64,000 bases of DNA from Spirosoma linguale DSM 74 (GTDB lineage: Bacteria; Bacteroidota; Bacteroidia; Cytophagales; Spirosomataceae), in the NCBI GenBank assembly GCA_000024525.1, contig CP001769.1:2776001-2840000 (forward strand). Direction: 5' to 3'. The position numbers and the translations under genes are program-made. Numbering within the stretch: the stretch's first letter is position 1; each line of letters opens with the position of its first letter. Positions 43,458 to 52,553 of the stretch are shown here, one piece after another. Under the pieces are notes generated by a model, which worked only from the letters and a program-made list of their open reading frames with translations, made no database searches and was not told the origin of the DNA.

Positions 43458-44508
43458 AGAATATATAGCGAATCTCGCACCAAGGAATTTCGTCGCGGAC
43501 CATATCCTCAAAAACGGCAATCATTTTGCGTTTCAACTGGTGTTCGTACCGGATGTTCCAGCCACCAAACTGGCTTACCTTGCTCTCCTGCAATTCGGGT
43601 ACCCAGAGCAATTCTTCGGCCTTCGGGTTAATGGCCAGATTGGCCTGATGCTGCCGCTGGTTATGCGTCAGGAAAATAACTTCACTCTTGAGCTGTTGCC
43701 GGACTTCGGGGCGCAGAGACGCATCGAGCTGGCGAAATAGCTCCCGGTAGTCGTTTCGCCACGCCTTCTTATCCCCATCAGGACCGCTATAGACGATGAC
43801 GGGCGAGAAGTTGACGTGCACCTCATAACCTGCTTCGTGAAAGTCATTTATGGCCGCGATGCGTTTCTCAATTGAATCGGTCCGCACATCGACCAGTTTA
43901 CTTATGTGGGCAGGCATCAGGCTGAAGCGAATACGTATTTTCCGCTTCGGATCGAAGTTGAGCATACCCGGATTGACGAACTTCGTGGCAAACGTGGCTT
44001 TGGCTTTGGGATGGTCGCGGTAGAATTCAAACACCTGCCGAATGCCGAGCGTCAGGTCATAGTCGACGGATATATCGGAGTTACAGCCTATATCGTACGT
44101 CCAGAAAGTAGCATCGGTTTGGTTCATGGGTTTGGGCCACGCCAGCGAATTGACATGGGCGTCGATGCTCGCCAGATTTTCGTCGATGTTGGTAAAGAGG
44201 GTAATGGGGTTCACATTCTTGTGCCGATCGACGTAGCAATAGGTACAGGCACCAAAGCAGCCATTGGCCAGACTCGGCGCGATATAATCAGAACTCCGAC
44301 CGCTCCACTTAATGTCCTGGGTTTTGAGTTTTCCCAGCACCAGCACATCGGATTTCACCTTGAAATGGTTCATCCCCAATTCTGGCAGACGGTTATGCTG
44401 CTTCACTTCGAGCGTCTCGGCCTGCGGGAATTGCGACAGAACCGCTCTTCCCCTATCGTTGAGTGCATCGGCCGTATACAGGATTATTGACGGATTGAAA
44501 TCGGGCAT
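43456..44508 (-). CDS. Spore photoproduct lyase-family radical SAM protein
   Basis: A 350-residue radical SAM protein of the SPL (spore photoproduct lyase) family. The cluster-binding motif is Cys84-x3-Cys88-x2-Cys91 in LANGCFGACTYCYVDRHK, as in SplB. Other family-like parts are TYDIGCNSDISVDYDLT, KFVNPGMLNF, IRIRFSLMPAHISK and FLTHNQRQHQANL. In Bacillus the enzyme reverses the spore photoproduct in DNA. This organism group does not sporulate, so the substrate is uncertain; DNA lesion repair is a reasonable guess given UvsE in the same window. Single gene. Confidence 0.88.
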   Translation of the reverse strand: MPDFNPSIILYTADALNDRGRAVLSQFPQAETLEVKQHNRLPELGMNHFKVKSDVLVLGKLKTQDIKWSGRSSDYIAPSLANGCFGACTYCYVDRHKNVNPITLFTNIDENLASIDAHVNSLAWPKPMNQTDATFWTYDIGCNSDISVDYDLTLGIRQVFEFYRDHPKAKATFATKFVNPGMLNFDPKRKIRIRFSLMPAHISKLVDVRTDSIEKRIAAINDFHEAGYEVHVNFSPVIVYSGPDGDKKAWRNDYRELFRQLDASLRPEVRQQLKSEVIFLTHNQRQHQANLAINPKAEELLWVPELQESKVSQFGGWNIRYEHQLKRKMIAVFEDMVRDEIPWCEIRYIF

Positions 44509-44709
44509 AAAATGCGTTTGCAGATGTAACTAATTAACAGCTACAAGTGGGGTTTAGTTCAGAATAACCCTAGCATAACTAACTGAATTATAGTAACTTA
44601 TTGTCAATTTTACGAATATTACTATATATTCTACCCAGTTAGAAGAATAGTCACAGGCATTCGTTCAGGAAAGCGATTTTGATCAATTTGCGTACTGTCC
44701 GTATAGGCT

Positions 44710-45162
44710 TCACAAAAGCCTGGAATCCCAGAAATAATCCTCCGTTCTGACTAATTGAACGTTCTCACGAAAAGCAGGATGTTCTGTATTGATGATATAA
44801 TTATACTCGTGAATGATAATTGCCGAGGGTACTTTAAGCACCAGGGTTTCCTGACTGGTATACCAGGTTGATCCCAGTGCCTGCAATGCGGTGTACCCTC
44901 CTAAACTTCGCCAGTTTACAGGAAGCTCGCTCCGCTGAATCTGCTTAATCAGGTAATCATCATCTGCAATTGAAATAACCATCACCTTATACATTGCAGC
45001 AGGTTGAATAGAGCCCCGGTGTACCACCAATTCCAGAGAGGATAACGACCGGGAAGAGCCTGTATAAATTACCTGCTGGCCTTTCCTGTTCCACCGATTG
45101 GCACTTCCTGAAGAACTTAACGTACTGGCATGAAGCGCTTTGCTGATTCGAAATACTTCCAT
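44710..45162 (-). CDS. RES-domain toxin (NAD+ phosphorylase type)
   Basis: A 150-residue RES-domain protein, the toxin of RES-Xre modules, which depletes NAD+. The conserved Arg5 (MEVFRISK), SANRWNRKGQQVIYTGSSRSLSSLELVVH with Arg23, Tyr33 and Glu44, and the late LKVPSAIIIHEYNYIINTEHPAF with the typical Ser are present. All key positions are intact, so it is likely active. Its start lies 3 bases after the antitoxin stop (transcribed leftward), the usual order for these modules. Confidence 0.9.
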   Translation of the reverse strand: MEVFRISKALHASTLSSSGSANRWNRKGQQVIYTGSSRSLSSLELVVHRGSIQPAAMYKVMVISIADDDYLIKQIQRSELPVNWRSLGGYTALQALGSTWYTSQETLVLKVPSAIIIHEYNYIINTEHPAFRENVQLVRTEDYFWDSRLL

Positions 45163-45165
45163 ACA

Positions 45166-45597
45166 TCAAACATTATCTCCGTATTCCATGGCTGTTAACC
45201 GATCATCGACAAACCTGATGCCTGTAATCGTATTCAGAAATGAATTAGGACTTTTGTTATCGAAATAAAAGTTTTTCTGGTTTAGCCATTGTTCAAATTC
45301 ATCGACTGAGCCAAATACAGTAATGCCGTGCTTGATCAGGGATAACAGCAGTAAAACCTGTTCCTTGACATTTTCCTTGAAGGTAGTTTGCGGCTTTTTG
45401 TATTCTCGAAAGGTTTTAACAGTCACATTCAGCCAATCGGATATGATGTCATCATTAAAATCAGTTAAGGTTTTAATGGCATTGACATGCTGCCAGTTAA
45501 CATCCTTTGTGTACAGAAACGAAAGAATTTCACTATCATTGATGTGCCCAGGTACATCGCGAAGAATAAGGCTGTCGGAGGCTGTTGCTCGTATCAT
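45166..45597 (-). CDS. Xre/MbcA/ParS-type antitoxin
   Basis: A 143-residue antitoxin of the RES-Xre family. The N-terminal half contains an HTH-like segment (FNDDIISDWLNVTVKTFREYKK) and the C-terminal toxin-binding domain FGSVDEFEQWLNQKNFYFDNKSPNSFLNTITGIRFVDDRL follows. It probably represses the operon from its own promoter in 45598-45724. It precedes the RES toxin and neutralises it. Confidence 0.88.
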   Translation of the reverse strand: MIRATASDSLILRDVPGHINDSEILSFLYTKDVNWQHVNAIKTLTDFNDDIISDWLNVTVKTFREYKKPQTTFKENVKEQVLLLLSLIKHGITVFGSVDEFEQWLNQKNFYFDNKSPNSFLNTITGIRFVDDRLTAMEYGDNV

Positions 45598-45724
45598 GCT
45601 GACTGCGGTTTAAAGCAATAACACAAATTTAGGCAAAATTACCCTCATCGACAGGAATATTTTCCCTTAAATCACATGATTCATGTGATTTAGCTGATAC
45701 AGAAACGGTCAATTTATTTAGAAC

Positions 45725-46549
45725 TCACACATTACGACCACCTATCTCTATCATATCCCCTACTTTCCATTTCCCCCAAACCGGATTGGTGGAGCGAAGT
45801 TGAGTGGTGGCCGTTTTGATTACCCACACCTGCCGCTGTTCATCGAAAGTAATAGCCAGTATCGGCTCAATCACCGGCGAAACAGGCGGGTGTTCACTTC
45901 GGAGCCGATCCGTCTGAACGCGCCCCTGCACCAGCTGAACGACTCGGTCGGCGAGGGCTTCTACATCGGCGTCGTGGTGGCTCACCAGCAGGGTTGTTGT
46001 GCCCCAGCGTTTGTGTAATTCCAGCAGCACCTGCCGAAGCTGTTGACTGGAATCGGCGTCCAGGGCAGCAAACGGCTCATCGAGCAGTAACAGTTTTGGC
46101 TGACGAACGAGGGCGCGGGCGAGGGCCACCCGCTGGCGCTGCCCACCCGATAAGGCTGCGGGCTTTGCATGCGTGAAGGCCTCCAGCCCGGTAGCTCTGA
46201 TCAACTCCTGCCCGAAATCGCGCTGGCCTTTCGGTGCTGCAAACTGAATATTTTCCAGAACGGTCATGTTTGGGAACAGGGCCGTATCCTGAAAGACAAA
46301 CCCGATGGACCGCTTTTGCGGAGGACGATTTATCCGTTTATCAGTATCAAGCCACGGCTCACCATCGACTGAAATTCGACCTGATTGCGGATTTTCCAGT
46401 CCAGCCAGTAAGCGCAGAAAGGTTGTTTTCCCGGAGCCCGACGGCCCGATCAGGGCGGTGAGGGTACCGGGTTGCAGAGTAAGACTAACCTGGAGATCAC
46501 GGGTGCCTTCGGTAAACAAGCGCGGCATAATAACGTCGATGTCTATCAT
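45725..46549 (-). CDS. modC: Molybdate ABC transporter ATP-binding protein
   Basis: A 274-residue ABC ATPase of the molybdate importer. Walker A is GPSGSGKTT, the signature LSGGQRQRVALARAL, Walker B LLLLDEPFAALD, and the switch His in VSHHDADVEALAD. The C-terminal region after residue 215 is short and holds no full Mop/TOBE domain. It overlaps modB by 4 bases (ATGA), so translation is coupled. Order modA-modB-modC with the oxidoreductase upstream. Confidence 0.93.
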   Translation of the reverse strand: MIDIDVIMPRLFTEGTRDLQVSLTLQPGTLTALIGPSGSGKTTFLRLLAGLENPQSGRISVDGEPWLDTDKRINRPPQKRSIGFVFQDTALFPNMTVLENIQFAAPKGQRDFGQELIRATGLEAFTHAKPAALSGGQRQRVALARALVRQPKLLLLDEPFAALDADSSQQLRQVLLELHKRWGTTTLLVSHHDADVEALADRVVQLVQGRVQTDRLRSEHPPVSPVIEPILAITFDEQRQVWVIKTATTQLRSTNPVWGKWKVGDMIEIGGRNV

Positions 46550-47220
46550 ACCGTTACGCGTTTATTGATGGCGTACACGAGCAAAAGTATTGCGAACGAA
46601 AGGCCCAGCAAGAGGGCTGCATAGGCGTGGGCGGTCTCGAAATGAAGCTGCTCTACTTCGTCGTAAATGGCAATGGAGGCCACCCGCGTTTGCCCCGGCA
46701 AATTCCCGCCAATCATCAGGACCAGCCCAAATTCACCGATGGTATGCGCAAAAGTCAGGACAACGCCGGTCAGTAACGCGGGTTTGCAGTTGGGCAGCAA
46801 CACCCGCCAGAACGTTCGTATGGGCGATTGACCCAGCGTATAAGCCGCTTCCCGCCACGAAACGGGCAGATTTTCCAACCCTGCCTGAATGGGGTGAACC
46901 ATAAACGGCAAACTATACAGCAGGGAGGCCACAACCAGCCCCTCGAACGAAAAGACCAGTTGAATATCAACCGTTTTCAATAGCCAGGCACCAAGTGCAC
47001 TGGTCGGGCTGAACGCCAGCAGCAGGTAAAAGCCCACGACCGAAGGCGGCAAGACCAGCGGCAGGCTGATGAGGGCTTCGACGACTGGCTTGAGTCGAAA
47101 GCGGCTAAGCGCCAGCCATCCGGCCAGCGGCACGCCGATCAGGAGGAGTAAAACGGTGGTGATACCCGCAAGGCGCAGGGTTAGCCAGATGGGTTCCCAG
47201 TCAATGGGCATGAGCAACAA
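46546..47220 (-). CDS. modB: Molybdate ABC transporter permease
   Basis: A 224-residue membrane permease with about five helices. Features: LTLRLAGITTVLLLLIGVPLAGWLALSRF at the N-terminus, PLVLPPSVVGFYLL, and the ATPase-docking EAAYTLGQSPIRTFWRVLLPNCKPALLTGVVLTFAHTIGEFG loop (EAA motif). It lies between modA (2-base gap) and modC (4-base overlap). Confidence 0.94.
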   Translation of the reverse strand: MLLMPIDWEPIWLTLRLAGITTVLLLLIGVPLAGWLALSRFRLKPVVEALISLPLVLPPSVVGFYLLLAFSPTSALGAWLLKTVDIQLVFSFEGLVVASLLYSLPFMVHPIQAGLENLPVSWREAAYTLGQSPIRTFWRVLLPNCKPALLTGVVLTFAHTIGEFGLVLMIGGNLPGQTRVASIAIYDEVEQLHFETAHAYAALLLGLSFAILLLVYAINKRVTV

Positions 47221-47222
47221 AA

Positions 47223-47966
47223 TCAGGAAGCGGGTGAACGGTAGCCAAACTGCTGCAAAATACGGCGGGCATCCGGACTACGCAAAAACGCAACGAACTG
47301 CCGGGCGGCTTTTTCCTGACTCGTTCGTTTTAAAATCACCACTCCCTGTGCAATAGGCGAATAGCCCGTTTGCGGCAAATCGACCCAGTGGCCTTTCTTA
47401 TTCAGGCTGGGGTCAAGTACCACCGATTTGGCTGTAAATCCTACCTCGGCTGCACCCGATAAGACGTATTGATTGACCTGCGCGATGCTCTCACCGTAGA
47501 CTAGTTTGGGCTTTACTTTATCCAACAGCTTTTTATGGGTCAGATAGGCAATGGCCGCTTCGCCATAGGGTGCCGTACTCGGATTGGCAATAGCCACGTG
47601 CCGGACAGACGCATCCGTTAAGGCCTTTAAATCAGCTTTGATTGGCAGTTCGCTCGTTGTCCACAGCACCAGCGACCCGTAAGCATAGACTACCGGAGCG
47701 TCGACCGTTAAGCCTGCTTTGTGCAGTGTTTCCGGGTACTGCATATCCGCCGACAGGAATACATCGTAGGGCGCTCCCTGCTGGATCTGGGTGGTGAGTT
47801 TACCGGACGAGTTGACAATCGTTTCCAGTTCAATTCCTGTTTTTTTCTTATAGGCCGTCTTCAGTTGCTCCATCACAAACTGCGCATTGGCCGCCACCGC
47901 CACCCGGAGCGATTGCGCCAGCAGGGTAACGGGACAGAGCAGCAGACACAGAATTAGTTTTTTCAT
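47223..47966 (-). CDS. modA: Molybdate-binding periplasmic protein
   Basis: A 247-residue substrate-binding protein with a signal peptide (LILCLLLCPVTLLAQ). Type II fold segments: LRVAVAANAQFVMEQLKTAYKKKTG, IETIVNSSGKLTTQIQQGAPYDVFLSADMQYPE (Ser-binding oxyanion site, ASSG-like), TAPYGEAAIAYL, VYGESIAQVNQYVLSGAAEVGFTAKSV. It captures molybdate or tungstate in the periplasm. Encoded between the oxidoreductase and modB. Confidence 0.94.
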   Translation of the reverse strand: MKKLILCLLLCPVTLLAQSLRVAVAANAQFVMEQLKTAYKKKTGIELETIVNSSGKLTTQIQQGAPYDVFLSADMQYPETLHKAGLTVDAPVVYAYGSLVLWTTSELPIKADLKALTDASVRHVAIANPSTAPYGEAAIAYLTHKKLLDKVKPKLVYGESIAQVNQYVLSGAAEVGFTAKSVVLDPSLNKKGHWVDLPQTGYSPIAQGVVILKRTSQEKAARQFVAFLRSPDARRILQQFGYRSPAS

Positions 47967-47981
47967 AAATAGATCGGGGAC

Positions 47982-48494
47982 TTAGTTGGCGGCCTTTACC
48001 TCAATTGATTTCACATCCCGAATCCAGCGGGCGGGCTTTTTCTCATCGGGGACGATGACCCGATACGGCCCAATACCCGGCGCCAATGGTTTTCCATCGA
48101 CGCTGTCGGCCAGTAAAATAACCCGGGAGGCAAATTCAGGATCGAGTTCGGGCAGGGCGAAGACGACTTCGTAGCCATCACCAGCTTTTACAAGAACGTA
48201 TTTCGTCAGGTTTTTACCCCGCAGCTCCCCTCCCAACGTTGTTCCGGCCTGTTTGAGCAGGTCGAACAGCGAAACGCCCGAATAGCGATGTGTAGCACCG
48301 TCCTTATCTTTTGCCGAAACGTCCGAATGCGGCATTGCCTTCAGGTCAGCAGCTTGTAAGGTCAGCGGTTTCGTTACCTGACCGGAGACGGTCAGAACGG
48401 GTTGCGCTTGTGCTCTGACAGTTGCCAGACCTACCAATGCAAGCAGGGCTATACCGCCCCACCAAATAGACCTGCGTGATGTCTGCTGACCCAT
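47982..48494 (-). CDS. Molybdopterin-binding oxidoreductase, sulfite oxidase-like
   Basis: A 170-residue exported protein with an N-terminal hydrophobic segment (IWWGGIALLALVGLATVRAQAQ). It has the short Oxidored_molyb domain of the sulfite oxidase/YedY superfamily (VSGQVTKPLTLQAADLKAMP, YSGVSLFDLLKQAGTTLGGELRGKNLTKYVLVKAGDGYEVVF, GIGPYRVIVPDEKKPARWIRDVKSIEV). The usual molybdenum-ligand Cys is not evident, so it may be a non-catalytic relative. It is the first gene of the run with modABC, suggesting a molybdenum-linked role. Confidence 0.8.
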   Translation of the reverse strand: MGQQTSRRSIWWGGIALLALVGLATVRAQAQPVLTVSGQVTKPLTLQAADLKAMPHSDVSAKDKDGATHRYSGVSLFDLLKQAGTTLGGELRGKNLTKYVLVKAGDGYEVVFALPELDPEFASRVILLADSVDGKPLAPGIGPYRVIVPDEKKPARWIRDVKSIEVKAAN

Positions 48495-48600
48495 ACCCGA
48501 CGTTTGTTGTGTAAAAATGAGGTATCGTTATTTTCACACAAACATAACGCATGTTTCACTCTGGCGCAAGGCCGGGCCACGTTGGCTCTGCCTTGCGCCA

Positions 48601-49881
48601 TTACATAAACTCAATCCGGAATTCGGTCCAGCCAGTCTCGTTAGTTTTGAGCGAGAAGGGAAACTGATGACTGAGAAGGATTTCCCGGGTGAGTGTAAGT
48701 CCGATGCCCTGACCTTCGGGCTTCGTACTGTAGAACGGGTTGAATAGATTGGGCGCTACGTCATCGGGAATAGGTTGCCCGTCGTCGCGAATCAGGAGAT
48801 AAGCGGGGGTATCGATAACCTCAACATGCTGCCCGGCCTCGCAGGCATCGAGGGCGTTTTTGATGACGTTGATCAGCACCTGCTCCATCTGCTCGGTGTC
48901 AATAAGCTGCCTGTTTACCGCAGTAGACAAAGCCGTCAATACGACACCCTTACCCGACGCCTGATGCTGTAGTAATTGTACGACATTACGCACCAGTTCA
49001 TTCACATCGACGGACCGTTTTTGTGGCTGGGGCAACCGGACAACCTCGGCAAATCGACTCATGAAGCGATTCAGGCGGTTGTTCCGCTCAATAGCGACCG
49101 TTATCGCGTGCTTTACATCCGGTTCGTTGACGTAAGAGGTGGTCACGTCGAGGATGGAGTTGACGGCTCCGATGGAGTTGTTTACCTCATGCGCCATCAT
49201 CCGAATCACTTTGCTGTACGATTTCCGCTCGCTTGCCAGAATTTCGGGCGTCAGCTCTTCAATGATCAAAAACGACCGCCGGAAGCCGCGATCCATGAAG
49301 TTGGACCGGAGTACTTTAAATGTTTCAATGCCGTTCGGCTTCATCACCCGCGATTGACCGTCTTCCAGATCGGCCATCTGGGCCAGCAAAGAAAATCCAA
49401 TATCGGTAAGCGGTTTTCCAACTACCTGATCGGGCAGAACCGATAACAGCTGGCTGGCCCGGGGGTTGATGGACGCAATATTTCCATCAAAATCGAAGAT
49501 TAGTATGGCAATCGGGGCCGCTTCTACGAGTTTATTAAGGAAGAACTGCTGCTCTACCTGCCGTGTGCGCTCCTGCCGCAGCTGGTCGATCATGAGGTTG
49601 TATACAGTGATGAGTTCATCGACTTCCTGATTACCCGTCGGCACAAATTTGACCGTAAAATCTTTATCCCGGATAGCCTCGATCCCAGATGCAATGAACT
49701 CGGACGGTTGCTGAAACGCCCGGTAGATGCGCGTTGCCACATACCCCGAAATAAGAATCAGGACTTCCGACGCAATGAACAGGAGTTTATTTTCGCGCAG
49801 CTCCCAGCCAACCAGCCCCACGAGCACGAGGTGCAGCAGGGTGATGTAAATCAGGTAACGCGTTCGCAGGGGTAGCTTCAT
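48601..49881 (-). CDS. Sensor histidine kinase, NtrY-type
   Basis: A 426-residue membrane sensor kinase. Two membrane helices (about residues 9-27 and 32-50), a HAMP-like linker, a PAS domain (about 110-210), the phosphoacceptor His231 in MMAHEVNNSIGAV, and a HATPase domain with INVIKNALDACE, IRDDGQPIPDDV and YSTKPEGQGIGLTL. The short periplasmic loop suggests sensing in or near the membrane. It overlaps the regulator gene by 4 bases (49878-49881) and forms a two-component system with it. Confidence 0.92.
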   Translation of the reverse strand: MKLPLRTRYLIYITLLHLVLVGLVGWELRENKLLFIASEVLILISGYVATRIYRAFQQPSEFIASGIEAIRDKDFTVKFVPTGNQEVDELITVYNLMIDQLRQERTRQVEQQFFLNKLVEAAPIAILIFDFDGNIASINPRASQLLSVLPDQVVGKPLTDIGFSLLAQMADLEDGQSRVMKPNGIETFKVLRSNFMDRGFRRSFLIIEELTPEILASERKSYSKVIRMMAHEVNNSIGAVNSILDVTTSYVNEPDVKHAITVAIERNNRLNRFMSRFAEVVRLPQPQKRSVDVNELVRNVVQLLQHQASGKGVVLTALSTAVNRQLIDTEQMEQVLINVIKNALDACEAGQHVEVIDTPAYLLIRDDGQPIPDDVAPNLFNPFYSTKPEGQGIGLTLTREILLSHQFPFSLKTNETGWTEFRIEFM

Positions 49882-51248
49882 TCCTCCGTGGTGTAAGGAA
49901 TGCCAAATTTCTCCAATCGGCGGTAGAGTGCAAAACGGGTGATGCCCAGCGCCCGCGCCACTTTCGCTACGCGGTTCTGGTGAAACGCCATAGCCCGCTG
50001 AATCATCTGGTATTCCATTTCTTCCAGTGTCATGGTGCCTACGTCGGGCATAGCCCGCTGGGGTTGGAGCACGGCACCCGCCGTTAGATTTCGCTCGAAA
50101 TCGTCCGGCTGTAGCTCATCATTGGCCGACAGGAGAACGGTGCGTTCAACTACGTTTTTCAGCTGACGGATATTTCCCGGCAATGCCAGATTTTTTAGCC
50201 ATTTCTGGGCCGTCGGGCTTACCCGCAAATCAGGACGGCCATAGATCATTTTCAGGTTATTGACAAAATAGGTCACCAACAGCGGTATGTCGCCAGGACG
50301 TTCGCGCAGGGCGGGGAGCCGAACCGAAATCAGATTGATCCGGTAAAACAGATCTTCCCGGAACTGGCCCTTACTAACCATATCCTCCAAATTTCGGTTG
50401 GTGGCGCAGATAACCCGCACATCGACGGTGCGGGATTTACTGCTGCCCAGTGGCTCAAAGGTGCGATCCTGCAACACCCGCAGGAGCTTTACCTGACTGG
50501 CTGGGTCGAGGTCGCCGATTTCGTCCAGAAAAATGGTCCCCTTGTTTGCCAGTTCGAAACGACCCACCCGGTCAGTTTTGGCGTCGGTAAACGCCCCGCG
50601 CACATGCCCGAACAGTTCACTTTCGAACAGCGTTGCCGATATGCCGCCCAGATTCACTTTTACAAACGGCTGGCGGTGGCGTCGGCTGTTCTGGTGAATG
50701 GCTTCGGCGACGAGTTCTTTACCGGTACCGCTTTCGCCGGTAATGAGCACGGGCGCATCGGTGGGTGCCACCCGCCCGATAGTCGTCAGGATGTCGAGTA
50801 GGTTGGGGTCTTCACCCACGATGTTATCAAAGCGAAACTGCTGATCAAGCTTCCGGCGATTGGGAGACGAAGGTGCTGTCTGTGCCAGGTTCAACGCCGT
50901 TCGCACTGATTGCACCAGATGATCGTTCTGCCAGGGTTTGGTAATAAAATCTTTTGCTCCTGCTTTCATGCCCTCCACGGCCAGGTCGATACTCCCCCAG
51001 CCCGTTATCAGAATGACCGGTACCAGGGGTATCCGTTCCCGAAGCCGACGCAACAGCCGAAGTCCATCATCGCCCGTTGTCGACACCGAGAAGTTCATAT
51101 CGAGCAAAATCAGCTCTGGCGTTTCCTTCTCCAGCATCTCAAACGTCTCGAAAGGCCCGTCGGCCACGCGAACGGCGAATCCTTCCTTCCTGAAAAGCAG
51201 GGAAAGTGAGGTCTGAATGGCGATATCGTCGTCTATGATGAGGAGCAT
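49878..51248 (-). CDS. Sigma-54-dependent response regulator, NtrC-type
   Basis: A 456-residue transcription activator. Receiver domain with Asp6-8 acidic pocket and phosphoacceptor Asp50; AAA+ domain with Walker A GESGTGKE, GAFTDA loop (the canonical GAFTGA has G in place of D), Walker B TIFLDEIGDL and sensor RVICATNRNLED; C-terminal Fis HTH VAKVARALGITRFALYRRLEKF. It activates sigma-54 RNA polymerase from enhancer sites. Located right after the exporter genes and upstream of its kinase; the likely target is the adaptor promoter. Confidence 0.94.
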   Translation of the reverse strand: MLLIIDDDIAIQTSLSLLFRKEGFAVRVADGPFETFEMLEKETPELILLDMNFSVSTTGDDGLRLLRRLRERIPLVPVILITGWGSIDLAVEGMKAGAKDFITKPWQNDHLVQSVRTALNLAQTAPSSPNRRKLDQQFRFDNIVGEDPNLLDILTTIGRVAPTDAPVLITGESGTGKELVAEAIHQNSRRHRQPFVKVNLGGISATLFESELFGHVRGAFTDAKTDRVGRFELANKGTIFLDEIGDLDPASQVKLLRVLQDRTFEPLGSSKSRTVDVRVICATNRNLEDMVSKGQFREDLFYRINLISVRLPALRERPGDIPLLVTYFVNNLKMIYGRPDLRVSPTAQKWLKNLALPGNIRQLKNVVERTVLLSANDELQPDDFERNLTAGAVLQPQRAMPDVGTMTLEEMEYQMIQRAMAFHQNRVAKVARALGITRFALYRRLEKFGIPYTTEE

Positions 51249-51253
51249 TCGTC

Positions 51254-51380
51254 AATGAATTAAAAATGAAGAATGTAGAATGAATAATAAAGTATGCTAC
51301 TCGTGTAATGAGTGTTTCCCTTCGCAATCACAAGCCTCACTTAGACTATTATTCATTCTTCATTATACATTCTTCATTAT
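51254..51380. repeat. Word-like intergenic hairpin, imperfect
   Basis: The left block (51254-51292) is built from AATGAAGAATG-type words and is complementary, with gaps, to the right block at about 51346-51380. It lies between permease 2 and the response regulator. Confidence 0.6.
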
Positions 51381-51383
51381 TTC

Positions 51384-52538
51384 TTATTCTTCGTGTAAAG
51401 CCGTTGCCGGTTGAATGCCCGCTGCCTGCCGACTTGGGAATAATGCACACAGGGTGACAATTCCGTAGATGATCAGCATAGCGATCAGTATGGCCGTCAC
51501 ATAGGTACCCGACTTTACGTCAAACACATTGAGCAGGGGAAACTGCGCGGCAAACAACAGCCCAATTAACAGCGCGAAGGTAGCCAAAACCCATATTTCG
51601 CCGATGAACTGGGTAGAGATTCCACTCCCCGTTGCGCCCAATGCCCGACGCAGTCCGATTTCGCCCCGGCGTTTGGCGATGCTCAGGTTCAGCACGCCGA
51701 ACAAGCCAAGCGCCACGTTGATCAATAAAAAACTACACACAATCAACGCAATAATGATCGGGACGAGAACGAGGTTGTGTTGGTTTTTCCGCGAATCAGT
51801 CAGGTAATCGACCTCTACGTTCCAACCGGTCATCATGGCCGCAATTTCCTTCACCAGTTTGGCTTCAAAAACGGCATCGGTCCCGGGTTTCACTTTAATG
51901 AGCATAGTGTCGTTCCAGGTGGCATCGGGCTTGAACAGCTCAAAAACAGCGGGTTGATCCGACATAAATTCCCCTTTGGCTTTGAACGTATTGACCACGC
52001 CGACCACTTTGAACCGGTCACCAATGATTTTTCCCAGCGGATTTTCATTCTCGAACAGTTCTTCCCGTGTTTTCTGATTAATGACAACCGGGGTGTATTT
52101 ACCGACACTGTCGGCATACTGATACCACTTCCCTTCGATTACATCAATGTCGAGTGTTTTGGCAAAATTCTCGTCGGTCGCGTAAAAATCGGCCAGCACT
52201 TTCCGCTTGTTGTATTCGATGCCATTGTTCATGGTATTGGCCGAAAACGGAAAATTGCTACTCATGCGTGACACAGACGCGACTTCCGGATATGCCTTCA
52301 GTCGTTGCGTAACCCGCTGAAGTTTCTCGGCAATGGCAACGGTATCCTGATTGCTTTTCAGGCCAATGGCCCATACATTTTCATAGGTGAAACCCATGGG
52401 TTCCCGATAATTCCGGACGTTGACAACAACAAGCGTCGCCAGCCCGAAAAGCACCATGAACGACGCCCAGATCTCGACGATCAGCAGCGCGTGGGCTTTC
52501 TTTTTATTCCAGATTAATTTGAGCAGATGCGGGATCAT
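51384..52538 (-). CDS. ABC transporter permease, MacB-like (second)
   Basis: A 384-residue permease of the MacB/FtsX type. An N-terminal helix (about residues 17-40) is followed by a large periplasmic domain (about 45-255), then three helices (about 262-287, 312-345, 355-375). The segment LFGVLNLSIAKRRGEIGLRRALGATGSGI carries the FtsX-type R-x-E-I-G-x-R-x-A-x-G-A signature. The start at 52538 (MIPHLLKLIW) is preferred to 52595. Paired with the next permease and the ATPase gene; together they make a tripartite exporter. Confidence 0.9.
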   Translation of the reverse strand: MIPHLLKLIWNKKKAHALLIVEIWASFMVLFGLATLVVVNVRNYREPMGFTYENVWAIGLKSNQDTVAIAEKLQRVTQRLKAYPEVASVSRMSSNFPFSANTMNNGIEYNKRKVLADFYATDENFAKTLDIDVIEGKWYQYADSVGKYTPVVINQKTREELFENENPLGKIIGDRFKVVGVVNTFKAKGEFMSDQPAVFELFKPDATWNDTMLIKVKPGTDAVFEAKLVKEIAAMMTGWNVEVDYLTDSRKNQHNLVLVPIIIALIVCSFLLINVALGLFGVLNLSIAKRRGEIGLRRALGATGSGISTQFIGEIWVLATFALLIGLLFAAQFPLLNVFDVKSGTYVTAILIAMLIIYGIVTLCALFPSRQAAGIQPATALHEE

Positions 52539-52553
52539 GACAATGTTGAATTT

